Assembly (NCBI GenBank): GCA_023415655.1
Contig: JAEZKD010000061.1
Span: 1-50,511, forward strand
Direction: 5' to 3'
DNA: 50,511 nucleotides
From: Bacillota bacterium
Lineage (GTDB): Bacteria; Bacillota; Clostridia; Lachnospirales; Lachnospiraceae
The notes below the pieces were generated by a model. That model was not told the DNA's origin, made no database searches, and saw only the letters and a list, made by a program, of their open reading frames with translations. Positions 33,882-42,743 of the stretch are shown here, one piece after another. The first letter of the stretch is position 1. Every line of letters starts with the position of its first letter. The position numbers were made by a program, and so were the translations under genes.

Positions 33882-34655
33882 CTAAAAACATGCTGATGCA
33901 AGAACAAAGCCAAGTGCAATTACCATAGCAAGAATACAAGATTCCGCAAATCGCAGTAGCCCAGCGATGGTATCTCCACTAAACATATCACGTAAAGAAT
34001 TCGTTATTGCTATCCCAGGAATTAAAAGCATGATATTTCCAATACTTATTTTATCAATGGAATGACCTAATCCGATGTAAACTGTTAGGTTAGCAAGCCA
34101 TCCCCCCAAAAAAGAGCACGCAAAAGCAACCAAAAAAGAGTTCTTTATATATTTATTAAAACTCTTGCTTAGTTGATTGATCAAGATAGCGATGATTGCT
34201 GAAACTACTGCATCTGCAAGGTCCCCTCCAAAGAACAAGGAAAAAGAAGCGGCTATCAATGCATACACCAAACATTGCTGCCACGGATTCATTCGTGTAT
34301 TGGGTTTTATCATATGTAGGGTTTCTTTGATTTCCTCGATAGTAAGAGACTGTACACAGATATCTCTCGATAATTGATTGAGTTTTTCTAACTTTGCAAA
34401 GTCAATCGATTGTCCTGAAATTCTGCGTGTCTGTGTCACCTGACCATAGGAGACTTGACTAATTGTAACTATAATACTCGAGGTAATTGTAAAGACATCC
34501 ACTCTCTCCGCACCAAAAGCCGTGCACATTCGTTTGATACTATCCTCAACTCGGTTGATTTCAGCACCACAGATTAACATCTCCTCACCAATCTCAAGGG
34601 CACAGGATAGATACTGATTTGCTTGTTCCAACTGCAAACACTCCGTCACCGACAT
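33882..34655 (-). CDS. Threonine/serine exporter, large subunit (ThrE N-terminal, DUF1212)
   Basis: A 257-residue protein. The first about 115 residues are soluble (EIGEEMLICGAEINRVEDSI, about 21-40, is the ThrE signature), followed by five or so helices with LLIPGIAITNSLRDMFSGDT (about 213-232). It pairs with the DUF3815 gene just downstream. Coupling to amino-acid export suits a genome that also holds a threonine-pathway operon in this window. AGGAGG precedes the ATG. Confidence 0.88.
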   Translation of the reverse strand: MSVTECLQLEQANQYLSCALEIGEEMLICGAEINRVEDSIKRMCTAFGAERVDVFTITSSIIVTISQVSYGQVTQTRRISGQSIDFAKLEKLNQLSRDICVQSLTIEEIKETLHMIKPNTRMNPWQQCLVYALIAASFSLFFGGDLADAVVSAIIAILINQLSKSFNKYIKNSFLVAFACSFLGGWLANLTVYIGLGHSIDKISIGNIMLLIPGIAITNSLRDMFSGDTIAGLLRFAESCILAMVIALGFVLASACF

Positions 34656-34683
34656 GTTTCCTCCTCATCGATCACTGATCTAA

Positions 34684-34739
34684 TCAAAAAACGTCAATTA
34701 TGAGAATACTCTCCAAAGAAAGGATTCTCATAATTGACG
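34684..34739 (-). terminator. Strong terminator after the XRE/ABC operon
   Basis: A 16-bp perfect inverted repeat (34724-34739 with 34692-34707) with a 16-nt loop is followed on the minus strand by six T (34691-34686). It separates the ABC operon from the ThrE genes. Confidence 0.85.
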
Positions 34740-34817
34740 AATTCACTCACTTTTTAACATAAGCAATCGTACTTCATTCCCTAATAAATGTCAATAGACT
34801 ACATTAGAAATCCATAA

Positions 34818-35588
34818 CTATAATTTCTTACGATTAAAGGATAGGATAGAAACTACAAAACTCACCATTGTAAGTGCAAACGTAATTATTAAGGCAGCTG
34901 TGTAATCTGAAGCAACCGAACCTCCATTTAACATAGTACCAGCATTCAATAATGTGGTCGGAAGATACTTAGTGAATGTTGGAACCATACTTAAAAGATA
35001 GGAGCTAGCAGCGATACCTCCTGTCATTAAGAGTGCTGCTGTACTTGTATGAAATAAGGAAGAGGCAAGTAACACAATAGCTATTAAGAATACTCCGAAC
35101 AAATAGACACACCCTGCAGCAAAACCAAGCATTCTTGCAATACTGTTATCCCAAAAATAAGCATTATAGCCATAGGTGATTCCAAAACAGGACCAATAAC
35201 AAAGAGTCCATATCAACATCATAATAGTACCTTTGGAGATTATCACTTGATATCGTGCTAGCCCTTTGGTCAGCATCAAAATCAAGGTTCCTTTTTGATA
35301 TTCTTGTGTTAAAATACCTGCATACATAATCACAAATACTATAATGCCCATAGAGATATTCTTATAGAATTGTGTCCACGAGGTGAGTGCATCTACGGAT
35401 ACTGCTGTGATGGTGATTCCCTGCTCAGCCATAGAATCACTGAGTAGTTCAAACAACCATGGAGTTAACTTTGCAATGGCAGGATTCATAATACCAAAGA
35501 TAACAAAGATAGCAAGCACAATCCACAGCTTACCAGTTCTTATCTGCTCCATCCACTCTTTTTTTGTAATAGCAACGAACTGTTTCAT
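34818..35588 (-). CDS. ABC transporter permease (ABC-2 type)
   Basis: A 256-residue membrane protein with six hydrophobic helices and the ABC-2 start MKQFVAITKKEWMEQIRTGK. The pattern LTQEYQKGTLILMLTKGLAR (about 88-107) is the cytoplasmic coupling element seen in NatB/LytB-type exporters. It overlaps the ATPase stop codon by 4 nt (ATGA). Substrate unknown; such pairs often export antibiotics, peptides or lipids. Confidence 0.88.
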   Translation of the reverse strand: MKQFVAITKKEWMEQIRTGKLWIVLAIFVIFGIMNPAIAKLTPWLFELLSDSMAEQGITITAVSVDALTSWTQFYKNISMGIIVFVIMYAGILTQEYQKGTLILMLTKGLARYQVIISKGTIMMLIWTLCYWSCFGITYGYNAYFWDNSIARMLGFAAGCVYLFGVFLIAIVLLASSLFHTSTAALLMTGGIAASSYLLSMVPTFTKYLPTTLLNAGTMLNGGSVASDYTAALIITFALTMVSFVVSILSFNRKKL

Positions 35589-36487
35589 GATTTCACCACC
35601 TCCATAAACAGTGATTCTAAGGTAGGCTCGCGCTTTTCAATCTTCTCTGGATTGATTCCACTTTGAAGTAGCATCTGCATCACTACTTGCATTGTTTCCT
35701 TTTGAGGCTTTCGATATATTAGCTGCTGTTTTCCGATCACTTCCCAACCATCATATGAGTTCAGAATAGTTTGGGCATCCTCAATGGAGTAGAACTCAAC
35801 TTCAATCCCATCGCTTTTTCGCATCTTTTTTATCTCGTCCATGGTACCATGTAAAGCGAGCTTCCCTTCATGAAGCAACCCAATCTCATCACAGATACGC
35901 TCCACATCGGATAAAATATGAGTTGAGAAGATAACTGTAGTTTTTTCTTTTACACGCTGTAATATAGTAAGAATTTCCTTACGACCAATTGGATCTAGTG
36001 CAGAGGTTGGTTCATCACAGATTAATAACTTTGGTTCATTCAAGAGGGCTTGAGCAATACCAAGACGTTGCTTCATCCCTCTTGAAAATCCTTGTATTCT
36101 TTTATTCGCCTTTTCAAGCCCAACTAACTCAATTAGTTCATTGATTCTCTTCCTTTTGAGGTCCTGAGGCATTAACGTAATCTCCCCACAGAGATTTAAA
36201 TATTCCTTTGGTGTCATATAATGATAGAATTCTGGTACATCCGGAAGGTACCCTATATAGCGATTTGTCACATTTTGACCATAGGTAACACGCTCTCCAT
36301 TCACATAAATCGCACCAGCATCGGGTTTATATAAGCCAAGCACCATCTTCATCGTGGTTGTCTTACCAGCTCCATTCTGTCCAATAAACCCATAAATCGT
36401 ATGCTCAGGCACTTGAAATGACAGATCATCGATAATGCGATTGGTACCAAACTTTTTACAAACATGAGAAAGTATCAACATCTCCAT
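35585..36487 (-). CDS. ABC transporter ATP-binding protein
   Basis: A 300-residue ATPase with Walker A GQNGAGKTTT (about 36-45), signature GFSRGMKQRLGIAQAL (about 133) and Walker B LLICDEPTSALDP (about 155). The C-terminal about 85 residues are a BcrA/NatA-type accessory domain. It follows the small PLD_N gene directly (no gap) and overlaps the permease gene by 4 nt, so it is translated with both. Confidence 0.93.
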   Translation of the reverse strand: MEMLILSHVCKKFGTNRIIDDLSFQVPEHTIYGFIGQNGAGKTTTMKMVLGLYKPDAGAIYVNGERVTYGQNVTNRYIGYLPDVPEFYHYMTPKEYLNLCGEITLMPQDLKRKRINELIELVGLEKANKRIQGFSRGMKQRLGIAQALLNEPKLLICDEPTSALDPIGRKEILTILQRVKEKTTVIFSTHILSDVERICDEIGLLHEGKLALHGTMDEIKKMRKSDGIEVEFYSIEDAQTILNSYDGWEVIGKQQLIYRKPQKETMQVVMQMLLQSGINPEKIEKREPTLESLFMEVVKS

Positions 36488-36688
36488 TTAAGCATCCTCT
36501 TTTCCAAGTAAGAAATATAGAATTGGTCCAATAAACTGCATTCCAACAATTGCAACTACTAACCATATGGCCCTGCTTCCTCTTTTGTAATTCTTATGTG
36601 TCAAAATATGGTGAATAGTATATCCCAACAAAGCTAATTCTACAATTATTAATGGAATCAAGAAAGGTAATATATCCTTTAAACTCAT
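36488..36688 (-). CDS. Small PLD_N-type membrane protein
   Basis: A 66-residue protein with two hydrophobic helices and the phospholipase D N-terminal (PLDc_N) pattern: IWLVVAIVGMQFIGPILYFL. The start at 36688 (MSLKDILPFLIPL) has GGGGGAGAG upstream and an ATGA overlap with the XRE gene stop. Proteins of this kind often sit with ABC exporters as accessory or immunity-type membrane proteins. Their function is not known. Confidence 0.82.
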   Translation of the reverse strand: MSLKDILPFLIPLIIVELALLGYTIHHILTHKNYKRGSRAIWLVVAIVGMQFIGPILYFLLGKEDA

Positions 36689-37812
36689 CGTAACTCTCCC
36701 CCTTTTTGAATAAAATATTTCTTTAATCTCTGGTACTCTTCTTCCTCGAATAAACAAGAAAAGTGTGGCGCTTCAATGCCTTGAATCGCGCTTTCATACA
36801 CTAATTTATCATTTCTAGGTGCAGCTGTTCCAAGCGCAAAGCTCTCAAACCATTCATCCAAACGGTTAAAATAGTCATCTCCATGCAGCTGAATCCCTTT
36901 TTGTAAAAATTCAATCGTACCATGTACAAATAACGTTAATTCCTTCAGTGCCTTTTCTTTTTGTTCATACCTACTATAAAAAGTGGCTGCTTGATAGTAA
37001 AATTGCAATGCAATATTCTCGTTCAAGTGATCAACGTCATAGATACGAATAAGCTCTCGAATCCTTACAATCGTCGTTTCACAAACCTCACGCTCTTGCA
37101 TATGCAATGCAATAAATCCGATACTATTACTAATCAGGTGCATCAAATGAATATACAGATTGATTTGATTATAATAGTCTGCCTTTGATAGATCCCCTGC
37201 CATCTGATATGCTTGAATCAGTATGGGATCAACCTCCACTTTAAGACGATCTGTGAAGCTTAAACTCTGCAAGGTATCAATTGCTTCCTGTGGTTTTCCT
37301 AGCACAAGATACACCATCGCCTTATTCGCAAGTGATTCTGAACACAGCCCGACATCATTACAATCTTTGATAATATGATCATTAATCTGAATAATATCTT
37401 CTAGAATTTGATTCCGTTCTTTTTGTTCTGGTGCGAGTACATAGTGATTCGTCCATAATAATGCAATCTGCGAAAGAAGGGGATAGCAGGAATAGTATTT
37501 TTTTACAAGCATTCTGCTCTTTTCTAATACTTCATGGAATGGTTTAGTTGCAAACTCATTCGCTAATTCCTGATAGCATCTCTTGATCTGCTCTTTTGAA
37601 AGTTGTGGTTCATATCCAATTAACTCATCGATTGAGATATCAAAGTAGGTTGCAATTTGAGGTAGTAGCAATATATCCGGAAAACTCTGCTTAGTCTCCC
37701 ATTTTGATACCGAAGCTTTGGTAACTCCAAGAAAATTGGCAAGTTCATCTTGCGTCACTCCCTTTTTCTTTCGACACTCAATGATTGTCTCTGCGATTCT
37801 TAACTGTAACAA
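36685..37812 (-). CDS. XRE family transcriptional regulator with helical repeats
   Basis: A 375-residue regulator. The N-terminal helix-turn-helix (ETIIECRKKKGVTQDELANF, then LGVTKASVSKWETKQSFPD, about 8-50) is followed by about 300 residues of helical TPR-like repeats, as in Rgg/MutR-like and PlcR-like peptide-sensing regulators. I chose a TTG start at 37812, because AAGGAGAAGGAG lies upstream and related proteins begin near this residue. The ATG at 37881 would add 23 basic residues and has no ribosome site. It heads the XRE-PLD_N-ABC operon and probably controls it. Confidence 0.82.
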   Translation of the reverse strand: MLQLRIAETIIECRKKKGVTQDELANFLGVTKASVSKWETKQSFPDILLLPQIATYFDISIDELIGYEPQLSKEQIKRCYQELANEFATKPFHEVLEKSRMLVKKYYSCYPLLSQIALLWTNHYVLAPEQKERNQILEDIIQINDHIIKDCNDVGLCSESLANKAMVYLVLGKPQEAIDTLQSLSFTDRLKVEVDPILIQAYQMAGDLSKADYYNQINLYIHLMHLISNSIGFIALHMQEREVCETTIVRIRELIRIYDVDHLNENIALQFYYQAATFYSRYEQKEKALKELTLFVHGTIEFLQKGIQLHGDDYFNRLDEWFESFALGTAAPRNDKLVYESAIQGIEAPHFSCLFEEEEYQRLKKYFIQKGGELR

Positions 37813-38155
37813 GTCTCCTTCTCCTTTCAAGTAAGCTCTTCTTATCTTAGCTACCCTAGACGGTTCTTTCCTTTGATTCATTGCTTTGGTAACTAATATA
37901 ATTATATCTTATTATGCTAAGAATTCAATGGAGTCACACTATACTTTGTGCAACAAAGTCAACTAATACGATACTTTTCAAGGAGATATTCTAAATTTCA
38001 ACCAATCCATACTAACAACTCACTTTCCTTAACTTTTACATGATTCTTGCCAGAATACTCTTTTCTACTATTATAATGGTTTTTTCCACACTCAATATAG
38101 AACCTTTGAACTTTTAGAACATATAATATTGTAAATAGATTCGAGGTATCACATT
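37813..38155. other. Divergent intergenic region between the XRE operon and the cupin gene
   Basis: 343 nt, AT-rich. It holds the 5' UTR and promoter of the XRE gene (minus), a 7-bp inverted repeat, and the region before the cupin gene (plus). There is no recognisable RNA and no further gene. Confidence 0.5.
37901..37959 (-). promoter_or_regulatory. Promoter and possible operator of the XRE-ABC operon
   Basis: TTGAAT (37928-37923), a 16-nt spacer and TATAAT (37906-37901) on the minus strand. Upstream of the -35 lies a perfect inverted repeat ACTTTGT-GCA-ACAAAGT (37943-37959), which could be the binding site of the XRE regulator. Confidence 0.5.
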
Positions 38156-38638
38156 ATGATTCCATATGGAGTAGGCTCCAACCAATTTCATAACTACTAT
38201 CCAGTTTCCACTCATCATCCATCCTATGATCAAATAAACCTAATGGACTATGGTCCAAATCCCTTCTCAATTAACTTTCAAACAGCAACGCTACAAAATG
38301 ACAATTTTCGAACTGCGTTATGGACTGGAACTTATTTTCAACTTACCTTAATGAGTTTAAATCCAGGAGAAGACATTGGACTAGAAAGACATCCGGATAT
38401 GGATCAATATTTACGTATCGAGCAAGGGCAAGGTCTTGTTATGATGGGTCCTAATAAAGAGAATATGCCATTTAAAAAGATGGTTTCTGTAAACGATATC
38501 ATTATAATCCCAGCTGGAACATGGCATAACCTAATCAACACAGGTAATGTCCCATTAAAGCTGAATTCTATCTATGCTCCTATACAACATCCTTTTGGAA
38601 CCGTTCATAAAACGAAGGAAGACGCAAAAAAAGAATAA
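38156..38638 (+). CDS. Cupin domain protein
   Basis: A 160-residue cytoplasmic protein with a single cupin barrel. Motif 1 is GEDIGLERHPDMDQYLRIEQ (His, His-like and Glu metal ligands), motif 2 VNDIIIIPAGTWHNLINTGN (about 116-135). A long N-terminal segment rich in Asn, Tyr and His (YPVSTHHPSYDQINLMDYGP) precedes the barrel. The substrate cannot be predicted. It has GAGG 9 nt before the ATG and a strong terminator downstream. Confidence 0.85.
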   Translation: MIPYGVGSNQFHNYYPVSTHHPSYDQINLMDYGPNPFSINFQTATLQNDNFRTALWTGTYFQLTLMSLNPGEDIGLERHPDMDQYLRIEQGQGLVMMGPNKENMPFKKMVSVNDIIIIPAGTWHNLINTGNVPLKLNSIYAPIQHPFGTVHKTKEDAKKE

Positions 38639-38647
38639 AAAAACTTT

Positions 38648-38670
38648 AGGGGTGTACGACACCCCTCTTT
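38648..38670. terminator. Terminator after the cupin gene
   Basis: An 8-bp stem AGGGGTGT/ACACCCCT (38648-38655 with 38659-38666) with a 3-nt loop and short T-rich tail on the plus strand. The A-tract before it would act as a U-run for minus-strand transcripts. Confidence 0.85.
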
Positions 38671-38758
38671 ATTCATGACAAGTGAGGCAGCTTGCTGGCT
38701 CATCTTGTTTTCTCGTAATCTTTTTCTCTTGATTCCAAATATGCTTCCTTCGTCAGGA

Positions 38759-39712
38759 CTACTCAACTCCTATTAAGTTTGCAGCTCCAATGATTCCTGC
38801 ATTACTCCCTAAAATCGCACATCGAATAGATGGAATAAATGCCTTTTCCTTTGCAAAGCATCGTTCTTTAATATACTCACTAATTGGAACCGTAAGCTTT
38901 TCTTTTTGGTTGCATATTCCTCCCGACAAGAGAATCACATCTGGACGAAATACATTGATAAAATTGATGATTGCCTCCGAAAGATACATAATATAGTTAT
39001 TAATAACTTCTTTTGCAACGGCATCCCCACTATCAGCCGCATCAAACGGGATTTTTCCATTCATCATGCTCAAGTCATTCTCACATAATCGATTCAAAAC
39101 AGACTCTGGATGTATCTGTGCAGCTCTGATTGCATCGCGTATTAATGCACTTGCAGAGGCATAGGCTTCGATACACCCATTTCGCCCACAGGTACAAGGT
39201 TCTCCTCCATGAATTAAGCTCGTATGACCAAGTTCCGCTCCCCCTGCATGTGCTCCTTCAAATACCTTTCCATCAAGGATGATTCCACCACCAACCCCAG
39301 TCCCAAGTGTTAATAGAATTGCATTCGAAAACTCTTTTGCTGCACCTGCTTTCACTTCTCCTAATGCAGCACAATTCGCATCGTTAGAAACTTTTATCGG
39401 ACAGTTAAAATATTGTGATAGTTCTGCTGCCAAGGGTACATTCTCCCAACTAATATTATTTGAATATAAGACTTCTCCGGTCAAAGAATTAACTAGCCCT
39501 GGGCTTCCAACTCCAACACCTAACAGCTCATCTTTTGATATGGAAAGCTTTCGTAATAAGGTGATTACGAGCTCTGCCATGTCCTTTACAATTTCTTTGT
39601 AAGGTCTCGTTGCATTGGTTGGGATCAAGGACTGTGAAAGAACCTGTTGATTCTCATCTATAATACCTACCTTAATATTAGTTCCTCCCAAATCAATTCC
39701 TGCTCTCACCAT
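38759..39712 (-). CDS. glcK: ROK family glucokinase
   Basis: A 317-residue sugar kinase. The ATP-binding start GIDLGGTNIKVGIID is at residues 5-19, GVGVGSPGLVN at about 65, and GTGVGGGIIL at about 136. The ROK zinc motif CTCGRNGCIEAY (about 180) is complete. It phosphorylates glucose to glucose-6-phosphate; the Firmicute GlcK group fits in length and spacing. It is monocistronic, with GGAGAAAAGAT before the ATG. Confidence 0.9.
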   Translation of the reverse strand: MVRAGIDLGGTNIKVGIIDENQQVLSQSLIPTNATRPYKEIVKDMAELVITLLRKLSISKDELLGVGVGSPGLVNSLTGEVLYSNNISWENVPLAAELSQYFNCPIKVSNDANCAALGEVKAGAAKEFSNAILLTLGTGVGGGIILDGKVFEGAHAGGAELGHTSLIHGGEPCTCGRNGCIEAYASASALIRDAIRAAQIHPESVLNRLCENDLSMMNGKIPFDAADSGDAVAKEVINNYIMYLSEAIINFINVFRPDVILLSGGICNQKEKLTVPISEYIKERCFAKEKAFIPSIRCAILGSNAGIIGAANLIGVE

Positions 39713-39796
39713 ATCTTTTCTCCTTACCTTTCATTGTATTTTATAAATAATCAATCATCAATTTCTCAACAGAAGTTTATTCTTATCGTTATTTAC

Positions 39797-40162
39797 TTAC
39801 TTTTTATAAGCGATTGCATCTATTTGAACATGAAGCCCATCTGGCCCCCCAGTATGTGCAAATTCCGTCTGAATCGTTTTTCTTGCTGGGTATATTCCCT
39901 GAAATCGTTCCTTAAATACACTCTCCATGATAGGTATGTTCCAGGCATCCTTTAGTAAAACATCGACCTTTACAACATTCTGTAGTGTCAAATTCACCTT
40001 CGCTAATCTACGTTCCATATCATCCAAAGCCCCATGAACCTGTTCTTTGATAGAACCTCCAACATTTCCAACACAAAAGCTAAGGAATACAAAATCTCCC
40101 GCCTCTACTATTTCAGAATAAGCAAAGTCTTCATTTACAATCATTCTATTAATACTACTCAT
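39797..40162 (-). CDS. RidA/YjgF/UK114 family protein
   Basis: A 121-residue cytoplasmic enamine/imine deaminase-like protein. VFLSFCVGNVGGSIKEQVHG, then LTLQNVVKVDVLLKDAWNIP and FQGIYPARKTIQTEFAHTGG cover the family core. The Arg near residue 97 (YPARKT) matches the substrate-carboxylate Arg of RidA. RidA removes reactive 2-aminoacrylate from Ser/Thr dehydration. The subgroup is not certain. AAGGAGG precedes the ATG. Confidence 0.88.
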   Translation of the reverse strand: MSSINRMIVNEDFAYSEIVEAGDFVFLSFCVGNVGGSIKEQVHGALDDMERRLAKVNLTLQNVVKVDVLLKDAWNIPIMESVFKERFQGIYPARKTIQTEFAHTGGPDGLHVQIDAIAYKK

Positions 40163-40429
40163 AGCTCCTCCTTTTGATTGGACTCTCCAACGATTGTGTA
40201 TTGTACCAATATCTCTTACTTTATAAACTCCACTCCTACTTATACGCTTGGATTATATATAAAGTAAATACAAATTTTACCTCTAACTTATTATATCAAA
40301 ATATAACGGTTTCACAATATATTTGTTAATTCAAACTAACTATGAAAAAATGATAGCTTTGGTTCCATATTCATGATACAATATCCCCTATAATTGGTAA
40401 ATCTTATGGTGAAGATGAAGGAGGTTCCT

Positions 40430-40969
40430 ATGGAACATAGCATAATTATAGCTGAAACCAATAGACTCATTCTAAGAAGATACAGCAAAAACGATTTACA
40501 GGATTTATATGAATACTTGTCAGATCCCAATGTTATCGCTTTTGAGCCATACCAGACGATGACTCTAGAAGAGGTAAAGGAGAATTTGGCATGGAGGATC
40601 TCAAGTGATGAAATGATCGCTGTTGAACTAAAAACCAACCATAAAATGATTGGCAATGTGTATTTAGGTAAGAGAGATTTTGAATCGTTAGAAATTGGGT
40701 ATGTTTTTAATCAAGCATATTGGAAGCATGGATATGCAAGGGAGAGCTGTGAAACGTTGATTGAACTAGCATTTCAAAATAAAGTACATAGGATATACGC
40801 AGAATGTGATCCTGATAATAAAAATTCTTGGATTTTACTAGAAAAGTTGGGATTTGTGAGAGAAGCACATTTAAGAAAAAACGTTTATTTCTGGAAGGAT
40901 AGTGATAACCAACCAATTTGGAAGGACACTTATATTTATGCTATGTTATGTGAGGAACGCGTATTGTAG
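40430..40969 (+). CDS. GNAT family N-acetyltransferase
   Basis: A 179-residue acyltransferase of the RimJ/RimL type: ETNRLILRRYSKNDLQDLYE at residues 8-27, an acetyl-CoA segment GYVFNQAYWKHGYARESCET (about 91-110) and NKNSWILLEKLGFVREAHL (about 136-154). The start at 40430 has AGGAGG 5 nt upstream. It stands alone upstream of the Crp/Fnr gene. Substrate unknown; relatives acetylate ribosomal proteins or small metabolites. Confidence 0.86.
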   Translation: MEHSIIIAETNRLILRRYSKNDLQDLYEYLSDPNVIAFEPYQTMTLEEVKENLAWRISSDEMIAVELKTNHKMIGNVYLGKRDFESLEIGYVFNQAYWKHGYARESCETLIELAFQNKVHRIYAECDPDNKNSWILLEKLGFVREAHLRKNVYFWKDSDNQPIWKDTYIYAMLCEERVL

Positions 40970-40986
40970 GAAACATTCTTCCATCC

Positions 40987-41008
40987 TATCATGATATCAT
41001 GATATAAT
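40987..41008 (+). promoter_or_regulatory. 18-bp perfect palindrome overlapping the Crp/Fnr gene -10 region
   Basis: A perfect 18-bp palindrome (TATCATGAT and its complement, 40987-41004) runs into a TATAAT -10 box (41003-41008). No good -35 is present. This fits an operator controlling the Crp/Fnr-family gene at 41055, possibly by autoregulation. Confidence 0.6.
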
Positions 41009-41054
41009 GAATCTAACTAAAATCGCGATTATCGATACCATAGGAGGTTGATCT

Positions 41055-41711
41055 ATGAAAAACCTGGCTCACTTATTCCCTTTTTGGTCTGAATTAAAAG
41101 AGAATGAGAAAATATTAATTGAGAAGTCAATACGGATTGAAACATATAGCAAAGGGATGCTAATCCATAGAAATGAAAATGTATGCAAGGGCCTTATGAC
41201 AGTATTATCAGGTCAGTTGCGTACCTATATTCTTTCTGATGAAGGTCGAGAAATCACTTTGTTTCGTGTTCGACCAAATGAAATTTGTGTATTGTCAGCA
41301 TCCTGTTTGATGGATTCCATTACATTTGATGTGCTAATTGAAGCAATTGAAAATACTGAGGTAATGCTTCTTCCAGTTACCGTAATTAATCAGATTCAAG
41401 CTCAAAATACTTCAATGGAATTATACTTATACAAAGCAACTACAGAAAAATTTTCTGAGGTCATGTGGACCATGCAACAAATTCTATTTTTAAAGATAGA
41501 TCAAAGAGTTGCTCAATTTCTATGGGATGAAATGATACATACAAATAGTATGACCCTTACTATCACACATGATGAGATTGCAAAATATATCGGAAGTGCT
41601 CGGGAAGTGATCTCAAAGGTCATGAAGTATTTATCTCAAGAGAATGTCGTAGAACTTAAACGAGGAAGTGTTGAAATAATAAACAAAGAAAAACTTCATC
41701 AATTTCTGTAA
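41055..41711 (+). CDS. Crp/Fnr family transcriptional regulator
   Basis: A 218-residue regulator with an N-terminal cyclic-nucleotide-binding-like beta-barrel (about 10-125, with GMLIHRNENVCKGLMTVLSG and EITLFRVRPNEICVLSASCL) and a C-terminal helix-turn-helix (MTLTITHDEIAKYIGSAREV, about 157-176). Cys residues at about 44, 75 and 81 are present but not in the FNR cluster pattern, so the signal is unknown. AGGAGG precedes the ATG. A terminator follows, yet the ferredoxin genes behind it may be its targets. Confidence 0.9.
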   Translation: MKNLAHLFPFWSELKENEKILIEKSIRIETYSKGMLIHRNENVCKGLMTVLSGQLRTYILSDEGREITLFRVRPNEICVLSASCLMDSITFDVLIEAIENTEVMLLPVTVINQIQAQNTSMELYLYKATTEKFSEVMWTMQQILFLKIDQRVAQFLWDEMIHTNSMTLTITHDEIAKYIGSAREVISKVMKYLSQENVVELKRGSVEIINKEKLHQFL

Positions 41712-41727
41712 TGTAATTACATACCAA

Positions 41728-41781
41728 ACCCTCTAGCTTTTGATAGAATAAGTCTCTCAGAAGCCAGAGGGTTCTGTTTTT
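41728..41781 (+). terminator. Terminator after the Crp/Fnr gene
   Basis: A 15-bp stem with one mismatch (41728-41742 with 41758-41772), a 15-nt loop and a T-run ending at 41781. Confidence 0.88.
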
Positions 41782-41819
41782 ATAGAGAGGATTTTTAGAA
41801 AAGCATAAGGAGGAATCTC

Positions 41820-42023
41820 ATGCTATTAAAAAAAATTGCAACCGTTGATAAAAGCCAATGTGTATCCTGCGGAACATGTATCAAAGAATGTTTTAAGAAT
41901 GCTATCACAGTGTGGCAGGGTTGCTATGCTGTGGTAGACGAACAGAACTGTGTTGGTTGTGGTAAGTGTTCTAAGGTCTGTCCGGTCGGTTGTATCAATA
42001 TTCTTCCAAGAGAGGAGAAATAG
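41820..42023 (+). CDS. 2x[4Fe-4S] ferredoxin-type protein
   Basis: A 67-residue protein with two 4Fe-4S binding motifs: CVSCGTCIKECFKNA (about 14-28) and CVGCGKCSKVCPVGC (about 45-59). The first cluster's last Cys is followed by Phe-Lys rather than Pro. It is an electron carrier, likely with the membrane protein encoded 3 nt downstream. AAGGAGG precedes the ATG. Confidence 0.9.
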   Translation: MLLKKIATVDKSQCVSCGTCIKECFKNAITVWQGCYAVVDEQNCVGCGKCSKVCPVGCINILPREEK

Positions 42024-42026
42024 CAT

Positions 42027-42629
42027 ATGAAAAAGAAGGTCTGGAATGACTATTTATGGATTTGGACAATGCTTTATTTTGTCCTTGGATTTTTCAATAT
42101 ATTATTTGCTTGGCTTGGGATGATTGACTTTTTAGTCCCACTATTGATTGCGATCTTTGGAGGAAAAAAAACATTCTGTAATCGCTATTGTGGTAGAGGA
42201 CAATTGCTTTCCCTCTTAGGTGGTAGAATGAAATTCTCAAGACAGAAGCCTACACCAAAAGTGCTGTATACAAAATGGTTCCGTTATGGATTCTTATTAT
42301 TCTTTCTCTTCATGTTTGGCAATATGATATTTCAGACATGGCTCGTAGCAAGTGGTGTCGGGTCCTTAAAAGAAGTCATTCAACTGTTCTGGACCTTTAA
42401 AGTACCATGGGGTTGGACCTACTCTGCGGGAATGCTACCTGGATGGATTGCTCAATTTAGCTTTGGCTTTTATAGTGTGATGTTAACATCCACTTTAATT
42501 GGTTTGATTGTAATGGCTCTTTATAAACCAAGAACCTGGTGTACTTTCTGCCCTATGGGAACCATGACACAAGGAATCTGTCAGATAAAAGTAGCTGCAA
42601 ATTCTAAGAAGGCAGATGAAAAAGAATAG
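42027..42629 (+). CDS. Membrane iron-sulfur-type protein (NapH/YccM/NosR-like)
   Basis: A 200-residue protein with about four or five hydrophobic helices and cytoplasmic Cys motifs FCNRYCGRGQ (about 51-60) and TWCTFCPMGTMTQGICQ (about 170-186). These are the Cys-rich segments of the NapH/NosR/YccM family, but the C-terminal dicluster ferredoxin of those proteins is missing. That domain seems to be supplied by the preceding 67-residue ferredoxin. Together they would move electrons at the membrane. The redox partner is not in the window. Confidence 0.8.
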   Translation: MKKKVWNDYLWIWTMLYFVLGFFNILFAWLGMIDFLVPLLIAIFGGKKTFCNRYCGRGQLLSLLGGRMKFSRQKPTPKVLYTKWFRYGFLLFFLFMFGNMIFQTWLVASGVGSLKEVIQLFWTFKVPWGWTYSAGMLPGWIAQFSFGFYSVMLTSTLIGLIVMALYKPRTWCTFCPMGTMTQGICQIKVAANSKKADEKE

Positions 42630-42682
42630 CTGAGAATTTGATTGGTATATGAATACTTATGCGTCTTGGAATGAAATTAAAA

Positions 42683-42711
42683 GCCCCAGCAAACAGAAAG
42701 TCTGCTGGGGC
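42683..42711 (-). terminator. Terminator after the LPXTG surface protein gene
   Basis: A 9-bp stem (42683-42691 with 42703-42711) with an 11-nt loop and TTTTAATTT downstream on the minus strand. The converging plus-strand gene ends about 50 nt away, so it may terminate both. Confidence 0.8.
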
Positions 42712-42743
42712 CAATCATTGTTAATTAACTTTTCAAACCTACT

